Origin: Diploptera punctata
Lineage: Eukaryota; Arthropoda; Insecta; Blattodea; Blaberidae
DNA length: 64,000 nt
NCBI GenBank assembly: GCA_030220185.1
Contig: JASPKZ010010211.1
Span: 1 to 64,000, forward strand
Reading direction: 5' to 3'
Part shown: one piece after another, positions 1-10,114 of the stretch
Numbering within the stretch: the stretch's first letter is position 1
How the letters are laid out: each line of letters starts with the position of its first letter
The notes under the pieces: model-generated
Databases searched by the model: none
What the model saw: only the letters and a program-made list of their open reading frames with translations
Told to the model about the DNA's origin: nothing
Position numbers and translations under genes: made by a program

Positions 1-6
1 TTTAGT

Positions 7-304
7 GGGGGCACGCCGTAGCGTAGTGGTTAGGCACTGCGCTACAAGCCGGAAGGTCGAGGGTTCGAGTCCCGGTGGGGTCAGGATTTTTAAACTGACC
101 CAAACCTTCTGGCGGCACTATGGCCCTGGGGACGACTCAGCCTCTAACTGAAATGAGTACCAGACGTTTGTTCTGGGGTAAAGGCGGCCGTCACGCAGGG
201 CTGACATCAAGTGCCGATTGTCAAGAAAAAGTGGGAGCCTTAACCTCCTACTACCCAAGGGCCTCCTGAGGCCTGTAGTGGGATCACTTTACTTTTTACT
301 TTAC
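7..304 (+). mobile_element. SINE-A, near full length
   Basis: A tRNA-derived SINE. The head has an A-box-like stretch (TAGCGTAGTGGTTAGGC, about 19-35) and a B box (GGTTCGAGTCC, about 63-73), so it would be transcribed by RNA polymerase III. The body contains the family landmarks CTGGCGGCACTATGGCCCTG and CTCAGCCTCTAAC, and the tail is CACTTTACTTTTTACTTTAC. Compared with other copies it lacks the segment around GACAACCCGGC, probably lost between two short GCTGACA repeats. It needs a LINE for movement; which one is not shown here. Confidence 0.9.
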
Positions 305-511
305 TAGTTTTTAGTTAAAATATGCAATAACAGGCGAAAAAGGTCTAAATATGCAAATGCATGTAATCCGGTCCCTACTCATTAATCATTACCAGGGAGT
401 GGATTTTTATGTTCTAAAAGTTAAGATTGCAACATAGTATAGTGATAACATTAATTTATTAAGTCTTTATATCCAATCAACTGAGTTTTTTTTATAATAT
501 AACTTACAAAA

Positions 512-686
512 ACGTTTCTCAATAATATGTGTGTGACATCTAGCAATATTACATTTATATTACACATCTTACTTTTAAATTAAAAAGAAACTGTGTTCTG
601 TTTACATTATTTATTTTTAATTTAAAAGTAAGATGGATAATATAAATGTAATATTGTTAGATGCCACACAAAATATTGAGAAATAT
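512..686. mobile_element. Small foldback (MITE-like) element
   Basis: Two arms of about 70 bp are inverted copies of each other: 515-585 reads toward TTACTTTTAAATTAAAAA and 613-683 is its reverse complement with few changes. The spacer is about 27 bp. There is no coding capacity. The perfect-looking palindrome is best explained as a non-autonomous DNA element; no target duplication could be fixed. Confidence 0.7.
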
Positions 687-863
687 TTTTCGTACGAAAA
701 TTATTTTGATTAAAAGACTAAATCACCTATGAGAAACTAAACTTCAAGACTTCCACTACAAAACAGTGCAAAGTGTATCCAGGTGCCATAAATATAGAAG
801 GTTAAAGTTGTTTATATAGTCTACAGGGTGTTTCTAAAATAGACGGACAAACAACAAACTTTG

Positions 864-1537
864 ATGGCGAAATTCTAGCAATTTTCTTAAGTTTACAAAA
901 TCTTTTATATCACATCCAAAAATTTACAAAAGTTGTAATTCTATGTGACTCCAAAGCAGCCATTCTTGCTATAACACGAGACACAACACCCAAAAACATC
1001 AAAATTATCGAATGTCACAAAATGATAAAACAGTTCTCCCGTCTACAAAAAAAAGTTGTACTTCAATGGATTCCGGCCGATTGTGGAGTGACAGGCAATG
1101 AAATAGCCGATTTTCTAGCCAAGAAGGGTAGCAAAAATGTTTCAAACCCAACTTCTGCTCCAGTTTCCTTTCACTCTATCAAAGAATTATCTCAAATAAA
1201 TACGTCAATAAACTTAGAGAAGAATACACCAAAACATCTGGAAAGGAATGGGAAAATCTACAAGCTTATGACATTACTACATTACAAAGAAAATCTGCAG
1301 TAGCAACATTCAGACTGCTAACGGGACATGACTGCTTGAATAAACACCTACACAGAATTGGCATAACAGAATCACCTAAATGCCCTTTTTGCAATTTAAA
1401 TGAAGATATGGAAAGAAACCATCTCCTCCGTTGTCCAGCTTTTGTAGAAGAGACCAGCCTTTCTGCTAATATTGGAGTGCAAGAGAGCGAATGATTTCAT
1501 TATCAAGTGCTCGACATTAGATACCAACCAACCAACC
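864..1537 (+). pseudogene. LINE 3' fragment: RNase H domain and CCHC-type end
   Basis: This is the 3' end of a non-LTR retrotransposon carrying an RNase HI domain. In one frame from about 864 the RNase H acidic residues can be seen in order: the E of DGEILAI, the D of CDSKAA and the D of GNEIADFLAKKG; the usual WIPAHCGV motif reads WIPADCGV. After a frame change near 1190 the C-terminal part reads KCPFC...HLLRCPAF, a zinc-finger-like motif common at LINE ORF2 ends. The tail is CCAACCAACCAACC. It sits in the left arm of mariner A. RNase H places it near I/R1/Jockey-type LINEs, but I cannot name the clade. Confidence 0.8.
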
Positions 1538-1589
1538 AGTTTGGGACCAGATAGATAACCTTCGTTGAAGTATATTTTGTTAAGGAACC

Positions 1590-1645
1590 TAAATGCTATG
1601 ATTGCAGTGAAGGACCTGCCTTCGGGCAGAATTACTATGGATGGA
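1590..1645 (+). repeat. SINE-C 3' tail fragment
   Basis: The last 55 bp of SINE-C, including CAGTGAAGGACCTGCC and the terminal ACTATGGATGGA, is inserted in the left arm of mariner A. The mariner sequence resumes directly after it, with CTTCGTTTCAGTGC. Confidence 0.85.
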
Positions 1646-1699
1646 CCTGCGACGCTTCGTTTCAGTGCTAGATAGATCTTACAGGAAGGAATTTAAGGA

Positions 1700-1926
1700 T
1701 CCGGATAAACACTCCATTCAGTACAATAGTAGAGTCCCTACCTTCCACTCCGGCGACCCGGGTTCGATTCCCGGCGGGGTAGGGGCTTTTAAAAATTTCC
1801 ACCTTGAGTCTGGGTGTGTGTTCTGTCTTGTGTTCGTATGAGTGAATAAGATAAAAAGGTTAACAAAGGTAAAACGAAAAGGAAGAACAGCGTAAACGAA
1901 ATAAAAACGAGAAAGAAAGAAAAACA
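1700..1926 (+). mobile_element. SINE, 5'-truncated, distinct family
   Basis: A strong B box (GGTTCGATTCC, 1761-1771) lies within GACCCGGGTTCGATTCCCGG, the T-arm of a tRNA-like head. The A box is missing. The tail is A-rich (AAAACGAGAAAGAAAGAAAA). A similar tail occurs in the reverse direction near 46627-46688, so this is a dispersed family different from SINE-A to D. Confidence 0.65.
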
Positions 1927-2335
1927 TACTACTATTACCCGTTTAAGGAGTAAGCGCAGTTGTTGACGGAGGGCACTGCATTCGTGTTTATGCAGGAACA
2001 GACCACGTGACACTGCTATCCAAGAGTGCAGAGGGGAATGGGACGTGGGACGCTGACAGTATACACTGCCTTATATGACGTCACGTGTAGCAACAGACAG
2101 AGCTTCGCAATTCTTCCGCCTGCAGAGATATTTTGAATGACTACTATCGCTTGGTTTGTTTATTTCCGGAGCTCAGTAGCATTCGGTATCAATTACAGCA
2201 AGTTTGTTTACATCCATCGGTACGATCTCTTGTTATCCATAGTCGGAACAAGGGATGGTGGGTGAACCTCATTCTGTATTGCTATACATACGATACTGTA
2301 CAGTCCAATGTATCTTAGTTTGTAGCTCTGAATAT

Positions 2336-2690
2336 CAGACGCAGCATGTGGTTTCAACATAACGGGGCACCACCTCACTTTGGAAATGAAGTGGCCATCT
2401 GACAGCTACATTTGGCGCTCGTTGGATAATTAGGGGTGGGCTCACTGCTTGGCCGGCATGCTAGTCTGACCTGTCTTGATTTATTTTTGTGGGGCAACAT
2501 GAAGGCAATGGTTTATGAAACCGATATTGACTCTGAAGAAGGTCTTGTAACACGCAGCAGCTGAAATAAGGGAAACTTCTGGCATCTTTGGAAGGGTACG
2601 ACAAAATATGGCACGTCGGTGTGCTGTTTGTCAGGATGTCAATGGACATGTGTTCCAGTACTTGTGATGGGGCAATAAACTGGATCCATC
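2336..2690 (+). pseudogene. DD41D transposase remnant of mariner A
   Basis: The stretch reads like the C-terminal half of the same transposase as in mariner B and C: FQHNGAPPHFGNEVA, then CLDLFLWGNMKAMVYETD. The second catalytic aspartate of QQDGAPPH is changed to N and several stops interrupt the frame. The spacing to LDLFLWG fits the DD41D arrangement seen in the other copies. It cannot be active. Confidence 0.75.
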
Positions 2691-3254
2691 CTGACAATGC
2701 AACACTTTTTTTTTTAATTGACGTTTTATTTCTGCTTTTCTGTAAAGTATTTGAATTAACACATATAGGCTAATTATGTGACAATGAATGACTTGTTATT
2801 TGTACGTACCAACTTCCTTCCATCCCTTCTTCTAAGACCCCTCTTGCACTGAAACGAAGAGTCACAGCCTATAGGTTCCTAACAAAATATGCTTCAATGA
2901 AGGTTAACTATGTGCCCCCAAAGTTTGTCGGTCTAATTTAGAAACCCCTATATTTTACAGTAGCCACGCTGTGAGCTGTTTAAGAGTCATTATACGGGGT
3001 GAATAATAAATATGGCTATATGTTTGATCGCGTTGTGTGTTCAAAATATTACCATCACAGGAAATATGAAATTTCCGTTGGAAAGGCAATTATTTAAATT
3101 ACAATAATAGAATAAAACAAAACAGTGTAGAACTTACGTCATTAGTCAAAATGGCGTTGAATATGCAATAGCAAATTACAATTGCTGCATGGACAATAAA
3201 GTATGCTAATGATCGTGAGGCTGCAAGACGTGAGTTTAACGTAGTATTGCAGCT

Positions 3255-3735
3255 GTGGGGAAGTGGAGAAAACGACTGCTGGAAACGGGAAGGATGCAGA
3301 AAATCAAACCTCCTGGAAGGCCTCGCATTAGCACGGATGCAGAGACAACGAAGAAAATTGTGGAGGCGTTCTACGCTAGCCCAGAAAAATCAACCCGCCA
3401 AGCAGCACGTGAGCTTCACATCAGTCAATCGAGTGTATGTCGTGTTTTGAAGCGTGAGACGTACCACCCCTTCAAACCGATTCGTGTCCACGAACTTAAT
3501 GAAGACGACCCTTACAGGCGGATGGAATTTTGTGAATTTGTTGTAAGGGAATCAGCAAACGACGAAAATTGGTACAGAAAATTGCACTTTTCTGATGAAG
3601 CTGTATTCCATGTGAACGGACGTGTTAATCGACACAATTGTCACATTATGGTAAAGTGAATCCTAATGTTATTGGAAATACACGTTTAAGATGCGGCAAA
3701 GTCACTGTTTGGGCTATGATCGGATGGGAAGGACT
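3255..3735 (+). pseudogene. DD41D mariner transposase, N-terminal part
   Basis: It encodes the DNA-binding and first catalytic part of a Tc1/mariner-superfamily transposase, which cuts and joins the element ends in the nucleus. The frame contains the GRPR-like linker (IKPPGRPRISTD), the helix-turn-helix region (STRQAARELHISQSSVCRVLK) and the first catalytic aspartate in FSDEAVFHVNG. A stop follows NRHNCHIMVK at 3659, then homology continues in another frame to VTVWAMIGWEGL, where the LINE-a insertion starts. Upstream, 3165-3245 reads like the transposase start (IKYANDREAARREF) in a different frame, so there is a frameshift near 3245. Broken by at least two frame changes and an insertion. Confidence 0.85.
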
Positions 3736-3739
3736 GTTA

Positions 3740-4278
3740 CTTACTTACTCACTGGCACTATCGAACCCGTAGGTTCATGGCCGCACGGACATAAGCTCTC
3801 CATACATCCCTATCCTGAGCCAATGCTTTCCAATCATTCCCTGTATAATCTACTTCCCTCAAATCATAGTTAATGTTATTCTCCCACCTCATTCTTGGTC
3901 AACCAACTGGGCGTTTTCCCTCTGGCTTTCCTACAAGAAGCTTCCATGCAAGTCTTTCATTCCCCATACGTGCAACATGTCCTGCCCATCGCAGTCTACG
4001 AGACTTAACTGTTCTTATTATATCTGGCTTCCTATAAAGACCATGTAGTTCATTGTTATGTAGTCTTCTCCATTCACCTGTCTGTTCATCTCTGTTTGGT
4101 CCAAAAATTTTCCTAAGTACTTTATTCTCAAATACTTGTAATCTCCTTTCCTCCCTTAAAGTAAGAGTCCATGTTTCGCACCCATATAATATAACTGGTA
4201 GAATAATAGTTTTATATATTTTCAGTTTAACATTTTTTGAAAGGAGTTGGGACATCAAGATTCTCTGCAATGCATAAT
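3740..4278 (-). mobile_element. LINE-a, 5'-truncated 3' end
   Basis: Antisense copy of the LINE-a C-terminus and tail. The reverse strand reads from QRILMSQLLSKNVKLKIYK through YGCETWTL, FENKVLRKIFGP and RLRWAGHVARMGNERLAWK. Its 3' tail is the CTTACTTACTTACT repeat at 3737-3751. It interrupts mariner B and is flanked by ACTGTTA. The protein piece follows the reverse transcriptase domain, so it is dead on arrival. Confidence 0.9.
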
Positions 4279-4284
4279 ACTGTT

Positions 4285-4667
4285 AGGAATGCGAATTTTG
4301 GATGAGACTGTTAATGGTGATCGGTAGACAAGTTGTCCTGCCGGTAATGCAAAGTGCTGAACATGAACAATGTTTATTCCAGCAGGATGGTGCGCCTCCT
4401 CACTATGCAATTGCGGTGAGGGAAATTTTGGATGATCATTTGCAAAACAGGTGGGTGGGAAGAAGAGGCCCCATTGAATTGCCAGCCCGTTCCCGTGACC
4501 TCACAGCATGTGACTATTGGTTGTGGGGTTATTTGAAGGAGAAGGTTTATGCCCGGAAACCTCAAGATGTGGACATACTGAAGTTAGTGACTGAGGAAGA
4601 AATTAGAGCTATTCCTCTAAACATGTATCATAACGCAATGAATGACTTCCCAAAGCGTTGCCAATAA
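4285..4667 (+). pseudogene. DD41D mariner transposase, C-terminal part
   Basis: This continues the transposase after the LINE-a insertion. It holds the second catalytic aspartate in LFQQDGAPPHYA and the third in LTACDYWLWGYLKEKVY. Exactly 41 residues lie between these two aspartates, the DD41D signature of the Visitor/rosa branch of Tc1/mariner (family knowledge). Just after the insertion a stop breaks ETVNGDR; the frame is then open from 4302 to the natural stop at 4667. Confidence 0.85.
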
Positions 4668-4859
4668 TGCTTGGATGTAAACGGCGAACAGTTTGAAGCA
4701 ATAAAGTGACTTGCTTAGTGTTGTTGTAGTAAGTTGTTTTGTTCTATCGTTGTAATTTGAAGGATTCCCTTTCCAATGATAACATAATATTTCCTTTAAT
4801 AACAATATTTTCGTCAAAAAATGCGATCAAACGTATAGCCATATTTCTGATTCACACTG

Positions 4860-5509
4860 TTGGGAGGCTCACAGTTGTCATCCATTCAACACGAGGACAT
4901 CACGTGGAGGCGGGTCACTTTGTTCCGCTCTATACGAGCAAAAATATGTATATTGTATATTCGGGAATTGAACTCCGGACTCGTGGTTATACATGGTCAA
5001 CGGGATACCATTAGAAGTAGCTTGGAATGAATGATAACATGCTGGAATGAACTTTTTTATCTTCTTTCATCAATGATGTAGGCCTGTGTATTCTTGTAAA
5101 GACGTGATTTGAATTACTTCTGTGAACAAATTAAACATAAAATAGTACTGATTAGACGGTATTTAAATGCGACAAGATAATACATTTGTAAAGATTACAT
5201 GGGATTATCTAACAATACTCCACCCGAGTCAGGCAGAACAAGTGTTCAGTATGTCTGGTCTAGTACTGGCGCCCACTGGAGTCAAGGGGTATCGGAATAC
5301 ATCTGTGACCTTCTTTCACTTTTTGTATTTTCAACATAAACGTTATTCATGAATCCTCTGCGTCAATAGCGAACTGCTCTTAATATATTCTCATATCACG
5401 CAATTCCGAAGTTATGTAAAATAACGTGGCATCTTATTACCATTATTAATATCATTATTATACAACATTTCATGGGTTTATGACATAATTTCAAGCCTTA
5501 GAAATATAT

Positions 5510-5510
<1 letters not shown>
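4860..5510. other. AT-rich spacer, nothing recognised
   Basis: No coding similarity, tRNA-like box or long inverted repeat was recognised. It lies between mariner B and a microsatellite. Confidence 0.5.
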
Positions 5511-5568
<58 letters not shown>

Positions 5569-5570
5569 TA
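5511..5570. repeat. (AAT)n microsatellite
   Basis: About 18 nearly perfect AAT/TAA repeats, directly followed by the 3' end of an antisense SINE-C. Confidence 0.95.
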
Positions 5571-5576
5571 TAATAA

Positions 5577-5904
5577 TCCATCCATAGTAATTCTGCCCGA
5601 AGGTAGGTCCTTCACTGCAATCATAGCATTTTCATGCTATGCTTGCAGCTTTACTAGGGAATTGTAGGTGTGGTAGCTTCCCGTTGCTTTCCACACCGGT
5701 GAAGGATGATGATAATGATAAGGATGATGATGATGGCCATATGATTTCGGGGACCGTTTGGGCCTTAAAGTTTTCCTGACATTTGTCTTACAGGTGAGGA
5801 AAAACGCCGATAAAAACCTCACCCAGAAAAACTGCCCCGACCGGAGATCGAACCCGGGCCCGCTGCGTGAGAAGGCAGCACGCTACCTCGAGACCACAGC
5901 GGTA
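5577..5904 (-). mobile_element. SINE-C, near full length
   Basis: A tRNA-headed SINE read on the minus strand. It starts ACCGCTGTGGTCTCGAGGTA, has a B box GGTTCGATCTCC near 5850, a (CAT)n-type segment in the middle, and ends ACTATGGATGGA at 5577. The A-box-like stretch is GTGGTCTCGAGGTAGCGTGC. Its 3' end abuts an (AAT)n tract. Confidence 0.9.
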
Positions 5905-6080
5905 GTACCTATAATGATTTAATTAATTGTAATAGTTGAGAACATTGCATACTAGTTGCATAATTTTATAAATTTGTATTATTTTTTTTTAATTTTTAAC
6001 ATAAGTGAGCACTTAAAAATAGACAATAGTTTTAAATAAACCCATATATAGTAAGCTAGTGATACATATGTAGGGATATT

Positions 6081-6627
6081 CAGAAAGAAGGAGCAGACTT
6101 CAAACATTTATTTCTTCAAGATTCCAAAAAAATTAAACACAATTCCAACGCTCCTGGAAAGAGAAAAGCTTGAATTTCTGATCACGGCTGCATTGACGCT
6201 GTTGTTTGCCATGTTGATTGTATTAAAATGGCGACACAACAGTACGTTATATTGGAAAAGGAGGAGCACAAGATCAACTTCATTACCGGTGGCCTCCCAG
6301 TTACCCGACTTAATCCCGTGTGATTTTTATCTGTGGGGTTATGTAAAGAACCGTGTTTTTATCCCTCCTATGTCTGACACTATTGAACATCTGCGACATC
6401 GAATTGTTGAAGCTGTGAATTCGATAACTAGAGACCAGCTGATTCGTGTGTGGCAAGAAATGAGCCACCGTTTTGATATTTGTCGTGTAACACACGGTGC
6501 TCATATTGAATGCATAGGCCTACAATAGCGAAATTTTGAGCTTTTCTCTTTCCAGGAACGTTGGAATTGTGTTTATATTGTTTGTAGTTTGGAAGAAATG
6601 AATGTTTAAAGTCTATCCCTTCTTTCT
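6081..6627 (+). mobile_element. Internally deleted DD41D mariner with ~100-bp inverted ends
   Basis: The left end CAGAAAGAAGG (6081) and the right end CCTTCTTTCTG (6617-6627) begin inverted repeats of about 100 bp; both arms include ACACAATTCCAACG and GGAAAGAGAAAAGCT. Only the C-terminal third of the transposase remains between them, so this is a deletion derivative. Its right end touches the 145-bp tandem array. Confidence 0.8.
6190..6528 (+). pseudogene. DD41D transposase C-terminal remnant
   Basis: The frame ends with LPDLIPCDFYLWGYVKNRVF, containing the third catalytic aspartate region, then IEHLRHRIVEAVNSI and WQEMSHRFDICRVTHGAHIE, the usual end of this transposase group. It is closely similar to the end of the copy at 30705-31169. 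The first two catalytic aspartates are absent because the internal region is deleted. Confidence 0.8.
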
Positions 6628-7690
6628 GGTCTAAGTCGAAAATTTGAAAATCGAGTTGTTCCAAGGCTATAGTCGTGGATTTTTTTCTAAAAATGACAAA
6701 ATTTTAGAAATTTTGATAACTCAAAAAATGCAATCTAGAGGGTGTGCCCGCGATTCATAATGCAAAAAAAAACCGGTCTAAGTCGAAAATTTGAAAATCG
6801 AGTTTTTCCAAGGCTGTAGTCTAGGATTGTTTCCAAAAATCACAAAATTTCATAAATTAAAAAAAATGCAGAAATACAATCTAGAGGGTGTGTACGCGAC
6901 TTATAATGCAAAAAAATCCGGTTTAAGTCGAAAATTTGAAAATCGAGTTTTTACCAGGCTATTGTCTTGGATTTTTTTTTATAAAAAATGACTTCTAGAA
7001 TTTTTGAAAACTGCAAAAATACAATCTAGAGGGTGTGTCCGCGACTCATAATGCAAAAAGTCCGGTCTAAGTCGATAACTTGAAAATCGAGTTTTTCCAA
7101 GGCTAAGTCTTGGATTTTCCCCAAAAATGACAAAATTTTAGATATTTTAAAAACTGCAAAAATATAATCTAGAGGGTGTGACCGCGACTTATAATGCAAA
7201 AAGTCCGGTCTAAGTGGAAAACTTGAAAATCGAGTTTTTCCAAGGCTAATTCTTGGATTTTCCCCCAAAAATAACAACATTTTAGATATTTTAAAAAACT
7301 GCAAAAATACAATGTAGAGGATGTGCCCGCGATTCATAATGCAAAATAACAGGTCTATGTCGAAAATTTGAAAATCGAGTTTTTCCAAGGCTATAGTCTA
7401 GGATTGTTTCAAAAAATCACAAAATTTTATAAATTTAAAAAATGCAAAAATACAATTTAGAGGGTGTGTATGAGACTTATAATGCAAAAATCTGGTTTAA
7501 TTCGAAAATTTAGTTTTTACCAGGCTATTTATTTTGGATTTTATCAAAAAATGACAACATTTCCCCAAAAATGACAAAATTTGAGATATTTAAAAAACTG
7601 CAAAAATACAATCTAGAGGGTGTGTCCTTTATAATGCAAAAAATCAGGTCTAAGTCAAAAACTTGAAAATCTAGTTTCCGTATAATGAAA
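6628..7690. repeat. ~145-bp tandem (satellite-like) array, about 7 units
   Basis: Units begin GGTCTAAGTCGAAAATTTG at 6628, 6775, 6920, 7064, 7207, 7352, 7494 and 7647 (last one partial), giving periods of 142-153 bp. Each unit carries AATCGAGTTTTTCCAAGGCT, then ACAATCTAGAGGGTGTG and a GCG-ACTTATAATGCAAAAA end. Units are diverged by small indels. Short antisense frames here are only products of the repeat. Confidence 0.95.
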
Positions 7691-7714
7691 AAAAAGTCAT
7701 GTAGGCCTATAGGT

Positions 7715-7765
7715 AACAGATTGTATTTTTGCAGTTTTCAAAAATTATAAGTCGCGGACATGGAC
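7715..7765 (-). repeat. Inverted partial unit of the 145-bp array
   Basis: The stretch GATTGTATTTTTGCAGTTTT is the reverse complement of the AAAACTGCAAAAATACAATC part of the array unit, so the array ends with a piece in opposite orientation. Confidence 0.75.
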
Positions 7766-8669
7766 TGAAAGAATTGCCAAGTTATTTGAAAACGGAACAT
7801 TTCCGATAATATGTTAATTTTTTGCCCATTCTGTTTTCAACAGTAATCAATCATAAACTGTGTCACAATTTCAAAACATTCTTTACGTAAAAAACGAGGC
7901 AGTTTAAATATATCATTTATATACTGGAATCTAAACAAGGCAATCTTTATGCTTGGATTCAAGAAGACAGTAGTTTTTATGACACTTGATAAGGACAGTT
8001 TATAAAAAATGGTACTGGTTTGTTTCAGGAAATGATAATTGAACCAATTTATTTATTCAGCATCAATTAACTTTCTTATCTCTATCGATTATAATGGCGT
8101 CGCATCGCGGTTAGTTACTGAGAAGAACTAAATAAATTGTCCCTAATTTTCTTTTGACTCGAATAAATAACGTTAAATAAATTTCCCTTTCATCTAGGAT
8201 CAAATCAGCATAATGAATTGGGTGAGTATTCTGAAATAGGATAACTGAGTATTTTGAGATAGGTCAGAACTGAATGGGGTATTTGTGTTAGGAGAACCGT
8301 TAATCAGCGCTCTACTGGTTATTTTTAAATGGAAAACTACTTATCCCAGCTGAACTAAGAATTTTGGGGCATTGGATGTCTGGTCTGTAGAATGACACGA
8401 GGCCTTGAATCTAGCTTTCTTACATTACAATTGCCACGCTCATTGCTTTGTAAAATGTTATCTATACCTTTCCTCTCACTTTTTCCCTTATATGCTATAT
8501 CGTCTATTAATTCCATGCATTGTTTTGTGCCGCGGACCTATAATTTTTATCCTTGGTAACCAAATATTCAAAAACCCAGAGCCAAAAAAAAAAAAAAAAA
8601 AAAATCCCCACTGACAGCTACCACAAATACATGCGCCGTGTTCCGTCTTTCTATTATCCTGTGTGTATA
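7766..8669. other. Spacer with poly(A) and TA repeats
   Basis: No gene recognised. A run of about 21 A lies at 8584-8604 and a (TA) tract at about 8664-8680. The short frame at 8405-8614 ends in the poly(A) and has no family features. Confidence 0.5.
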
Positions 8670-8684
8670 TATATATATTAGCCG

Positions 8685-9020
8685 TCCCGCGCCGTAGCCG
8701 AGTGGTTAAGGCAGGAAGCCTTGGCGCAGAGCTACGGGACTTGCGCTGGTTCGAGTCTCCATGGGGGAAGAAATTTTCTCATGGTATTTCGGCCAGTATG
8801 GGTCCGGTGCCCACCCAGCATCGTGAGGCATTTGGGTAGCTACAATAAGTAGCGGCTCCAGGTTGAGAAAACCAGCTATAACGGCTGGGGGACTCGACAT
8901 GCTGACCACATGTCACCCCTACACTGGCTGATTATCATCTACCTCTGTGATTGACACATGTGGATGTGAGGCCAGCATCTGCCTGGTAGGATATTTCCTG
9001 TCGCGCCAGGAGTTTTTTTT
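8685..9020 (+). mobile_element. SINE-B1, full length
   Basis: Head with A box GCCGTAGCCGAGTGGTTAAGG and B box GGTTCGAGTCTCC, resembling tRNA-Leu/Ser. The body has GTATTTCGGCCAGTATGGG and AGCTATAACGGCTGGGGGAC. The tail is CTGTCGCGCCAGGAGTTTTT, the B1 subtype. The likely target duplication is TATATATATTAGCC (8670-8683) and TATATATGTTAGCC (9021-9034). Confidence 0.93.
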
Positions 9021-9135
9021 TATATATGTTAGCCTTGAGTTCATAACAATAAGTACTATTCAAAAGCCTTTGCCCGGGCCCATGGGAGGCAAAGATTGAT
9101 TCATACTTCCTATGCGAATATTTAAACATTAATCA

Positions 9136-10099
9136 TCATCATCGTCCTTTCAAGTATTAGGCCTAGTGGCCCGTTACGGTCTCCCGCCATCTCCGAAAAG
9201 GTCGACCCACAGATCTTCTGCCTCGAGGAATGTAGTGAAGAATTTGTTTTGGTATTCTGTGACGATCCATGCGCTGAATATGGGCTAGCCAATTGTTTCT
9301 ATATTCTTGGAGGTATTCAGATATAGGTACGATGTTTAACTCTCTGGCTATTGTTGAATTTCTTTGGTGGTCTAGAAGGCTATAACCTGCAGTTCGTCGC
9401 AGAAATTTCATCTCCGTGGCTGTAATATGACGATCATCCTGAGTTCTAATGGTCCAAGCTTCACTGGCATTACAGATTATGGGTCTAGCGATAACTTATA
9501 GATTTTCAATCTTGTGTGTCTCTGCACTTTTGATGGTTTAAAAACTTGGTTGATAATTCTTGATGCTTTATTATAGTTTTGTATTTTAAAGGATATATCA
9601 CATTCCTCATTATAAGTTAGATTATATCCTAAGTATTTAAATGAATTAACTTGCTCTAATATTGAATTCTGAATACAAATTTTACTTCTTACTGGGAATC
9701 CCTTGAAAGGCCATAACTTTAGATTTTGTTGTTGATATTTCCATGTTAAATCGTTGGGCTATTATATTAAGATGATGAGTGGAATATTGTAATTCATCTT
9801 CATTATTACCGAAAAGAGCCTGATCATCTGCATGTAAGAGTGTGTCTAAAATTGTGTGTCTTGAGAGAGGAATATTACCATGAACTGTCAATCTCCAGTG
9901 TCTGATGATAGCATTAATGTATACATTAAATAGAAGTGGTGATAGAGGGCATCCTTGTCTGACTCCGCAATTTATATTTTCCAATCTGACAATTCTGTTC
10001 CTATTTGTACTGCTATGATGTTATTTTTATACAGATTAAAAATTGTTTGGATCAGTTGATTTGGTGTTCCATCATCAGTTAAGATATCTAAAAGTTTTT
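9136..10099 (-). mobile_element. LINE-b, 5'-truncated, with 15-bp target duplication
   Basis: On the minus strand this runs from the reverse transcriptase (RQGCPLSPLLFNVYINAI, then LLHADDQALFGNNEDEL) to the C-terminus (WLAHIQRMDRHRIPKQIL, RGRRSVGRPFRRWRE) and a GATGATGATG tail. It is flanked by TTTAAACATTAATCA (9121-9135 and 10100-10114). The catalytic box is HADD instead of Y/FADD. Several frame breaks separate the readable parts (9682-9984 and 9163-9411). Confidence 0.9.
9682..9984 (-). pseudogene. LINE-b reverse transcriptase fragment
   Basis: Covers reverse transcriptase motifs from the GCPLSPLLFN block to the catalytic ADDQ block and the following STTKSKVMAFQG segment. It would copy LINE RNA at a nicked target in the nucleus. 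Fingers and the endonuclease are absent through 5' truncation, and the frame is lost on both sides. Confidence 0.85.
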
Positions 10100-10114
10100 T
10101 TTAAACATTAATCA

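Larger units (their letters stand above)
824..2950 (+). mobile_element. Degenerate DD41D mariner-like element A
   Basis: The ends are inverted repeats: CAGGGTGTTTCTAAAATAGAC at 824 matches the reverse complement of the right end near 2929-2950, and TA dinucleotides lie outside both. The similarity of the arms continues for about 150 bp (for example GAAG-ATATTTTGTTA and CTTCGTTTCAGTGC), but the left arm is cut by a LINE fragment (864-1537), a SINE-C tail (1590-1645) and a SINE tail (about 1700-1926). The coding part survives only as fragments near 2336-2690. The element is ancient and cannot move. Confidence 0.75.
2995..4859 (+). mobile_element. DD41D mariner-like element B, split by LINE-a
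   Basis: The inverted ends match over about 40 bp: GGGGTGAATAATAAATATGG at 2997 against the reverse complement of the end near 4820-4859, both continuing into TATGTTTGATCGC. A TA lies just outside the left end. The transposase is in two parts (3255-3735 and 4285-4667) separated by an antisense LINE-a insertion with a 7-bp duplication (ACTGTTA, 3733-3739 and 4279-4285). Confidence 0.85.

Noticed and set aside
19..75. tRNA gene at the window start
   Set aside because: The A and B boxes belong to the SINE-A head; there is no full cloverleaf with paired acceptor stem, and the same head recurs many times with the SINE body attached.
4053..4277. 74-codon frame MLCSLLHSPVCSSLFG, repeated at 23478, 36897, 40592, 52974
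   Set aside because: It is the antisense shadow of the LINE-a C-terminus and recurs with every LINE-a copy.
7026..7388. 120-codon minus frame in 7.0-7.4 kb
   Set aside because: It is produced by the 145-bp tandem units being nearly a multiple of three and stop-poor on that strand; the peptide itself is repeated.
6628..7690. CRISPR-like array
   Set aside because: Units are about 145 bp, diverged throughout, with no conserved short repeat and unique spacers.
8706..8909. Minus-strand protein frame, also seen at 12239, 17433, 28847
   Set aside because: It is an antisense reading of SINE-B that repeats with every copy, not a gene.
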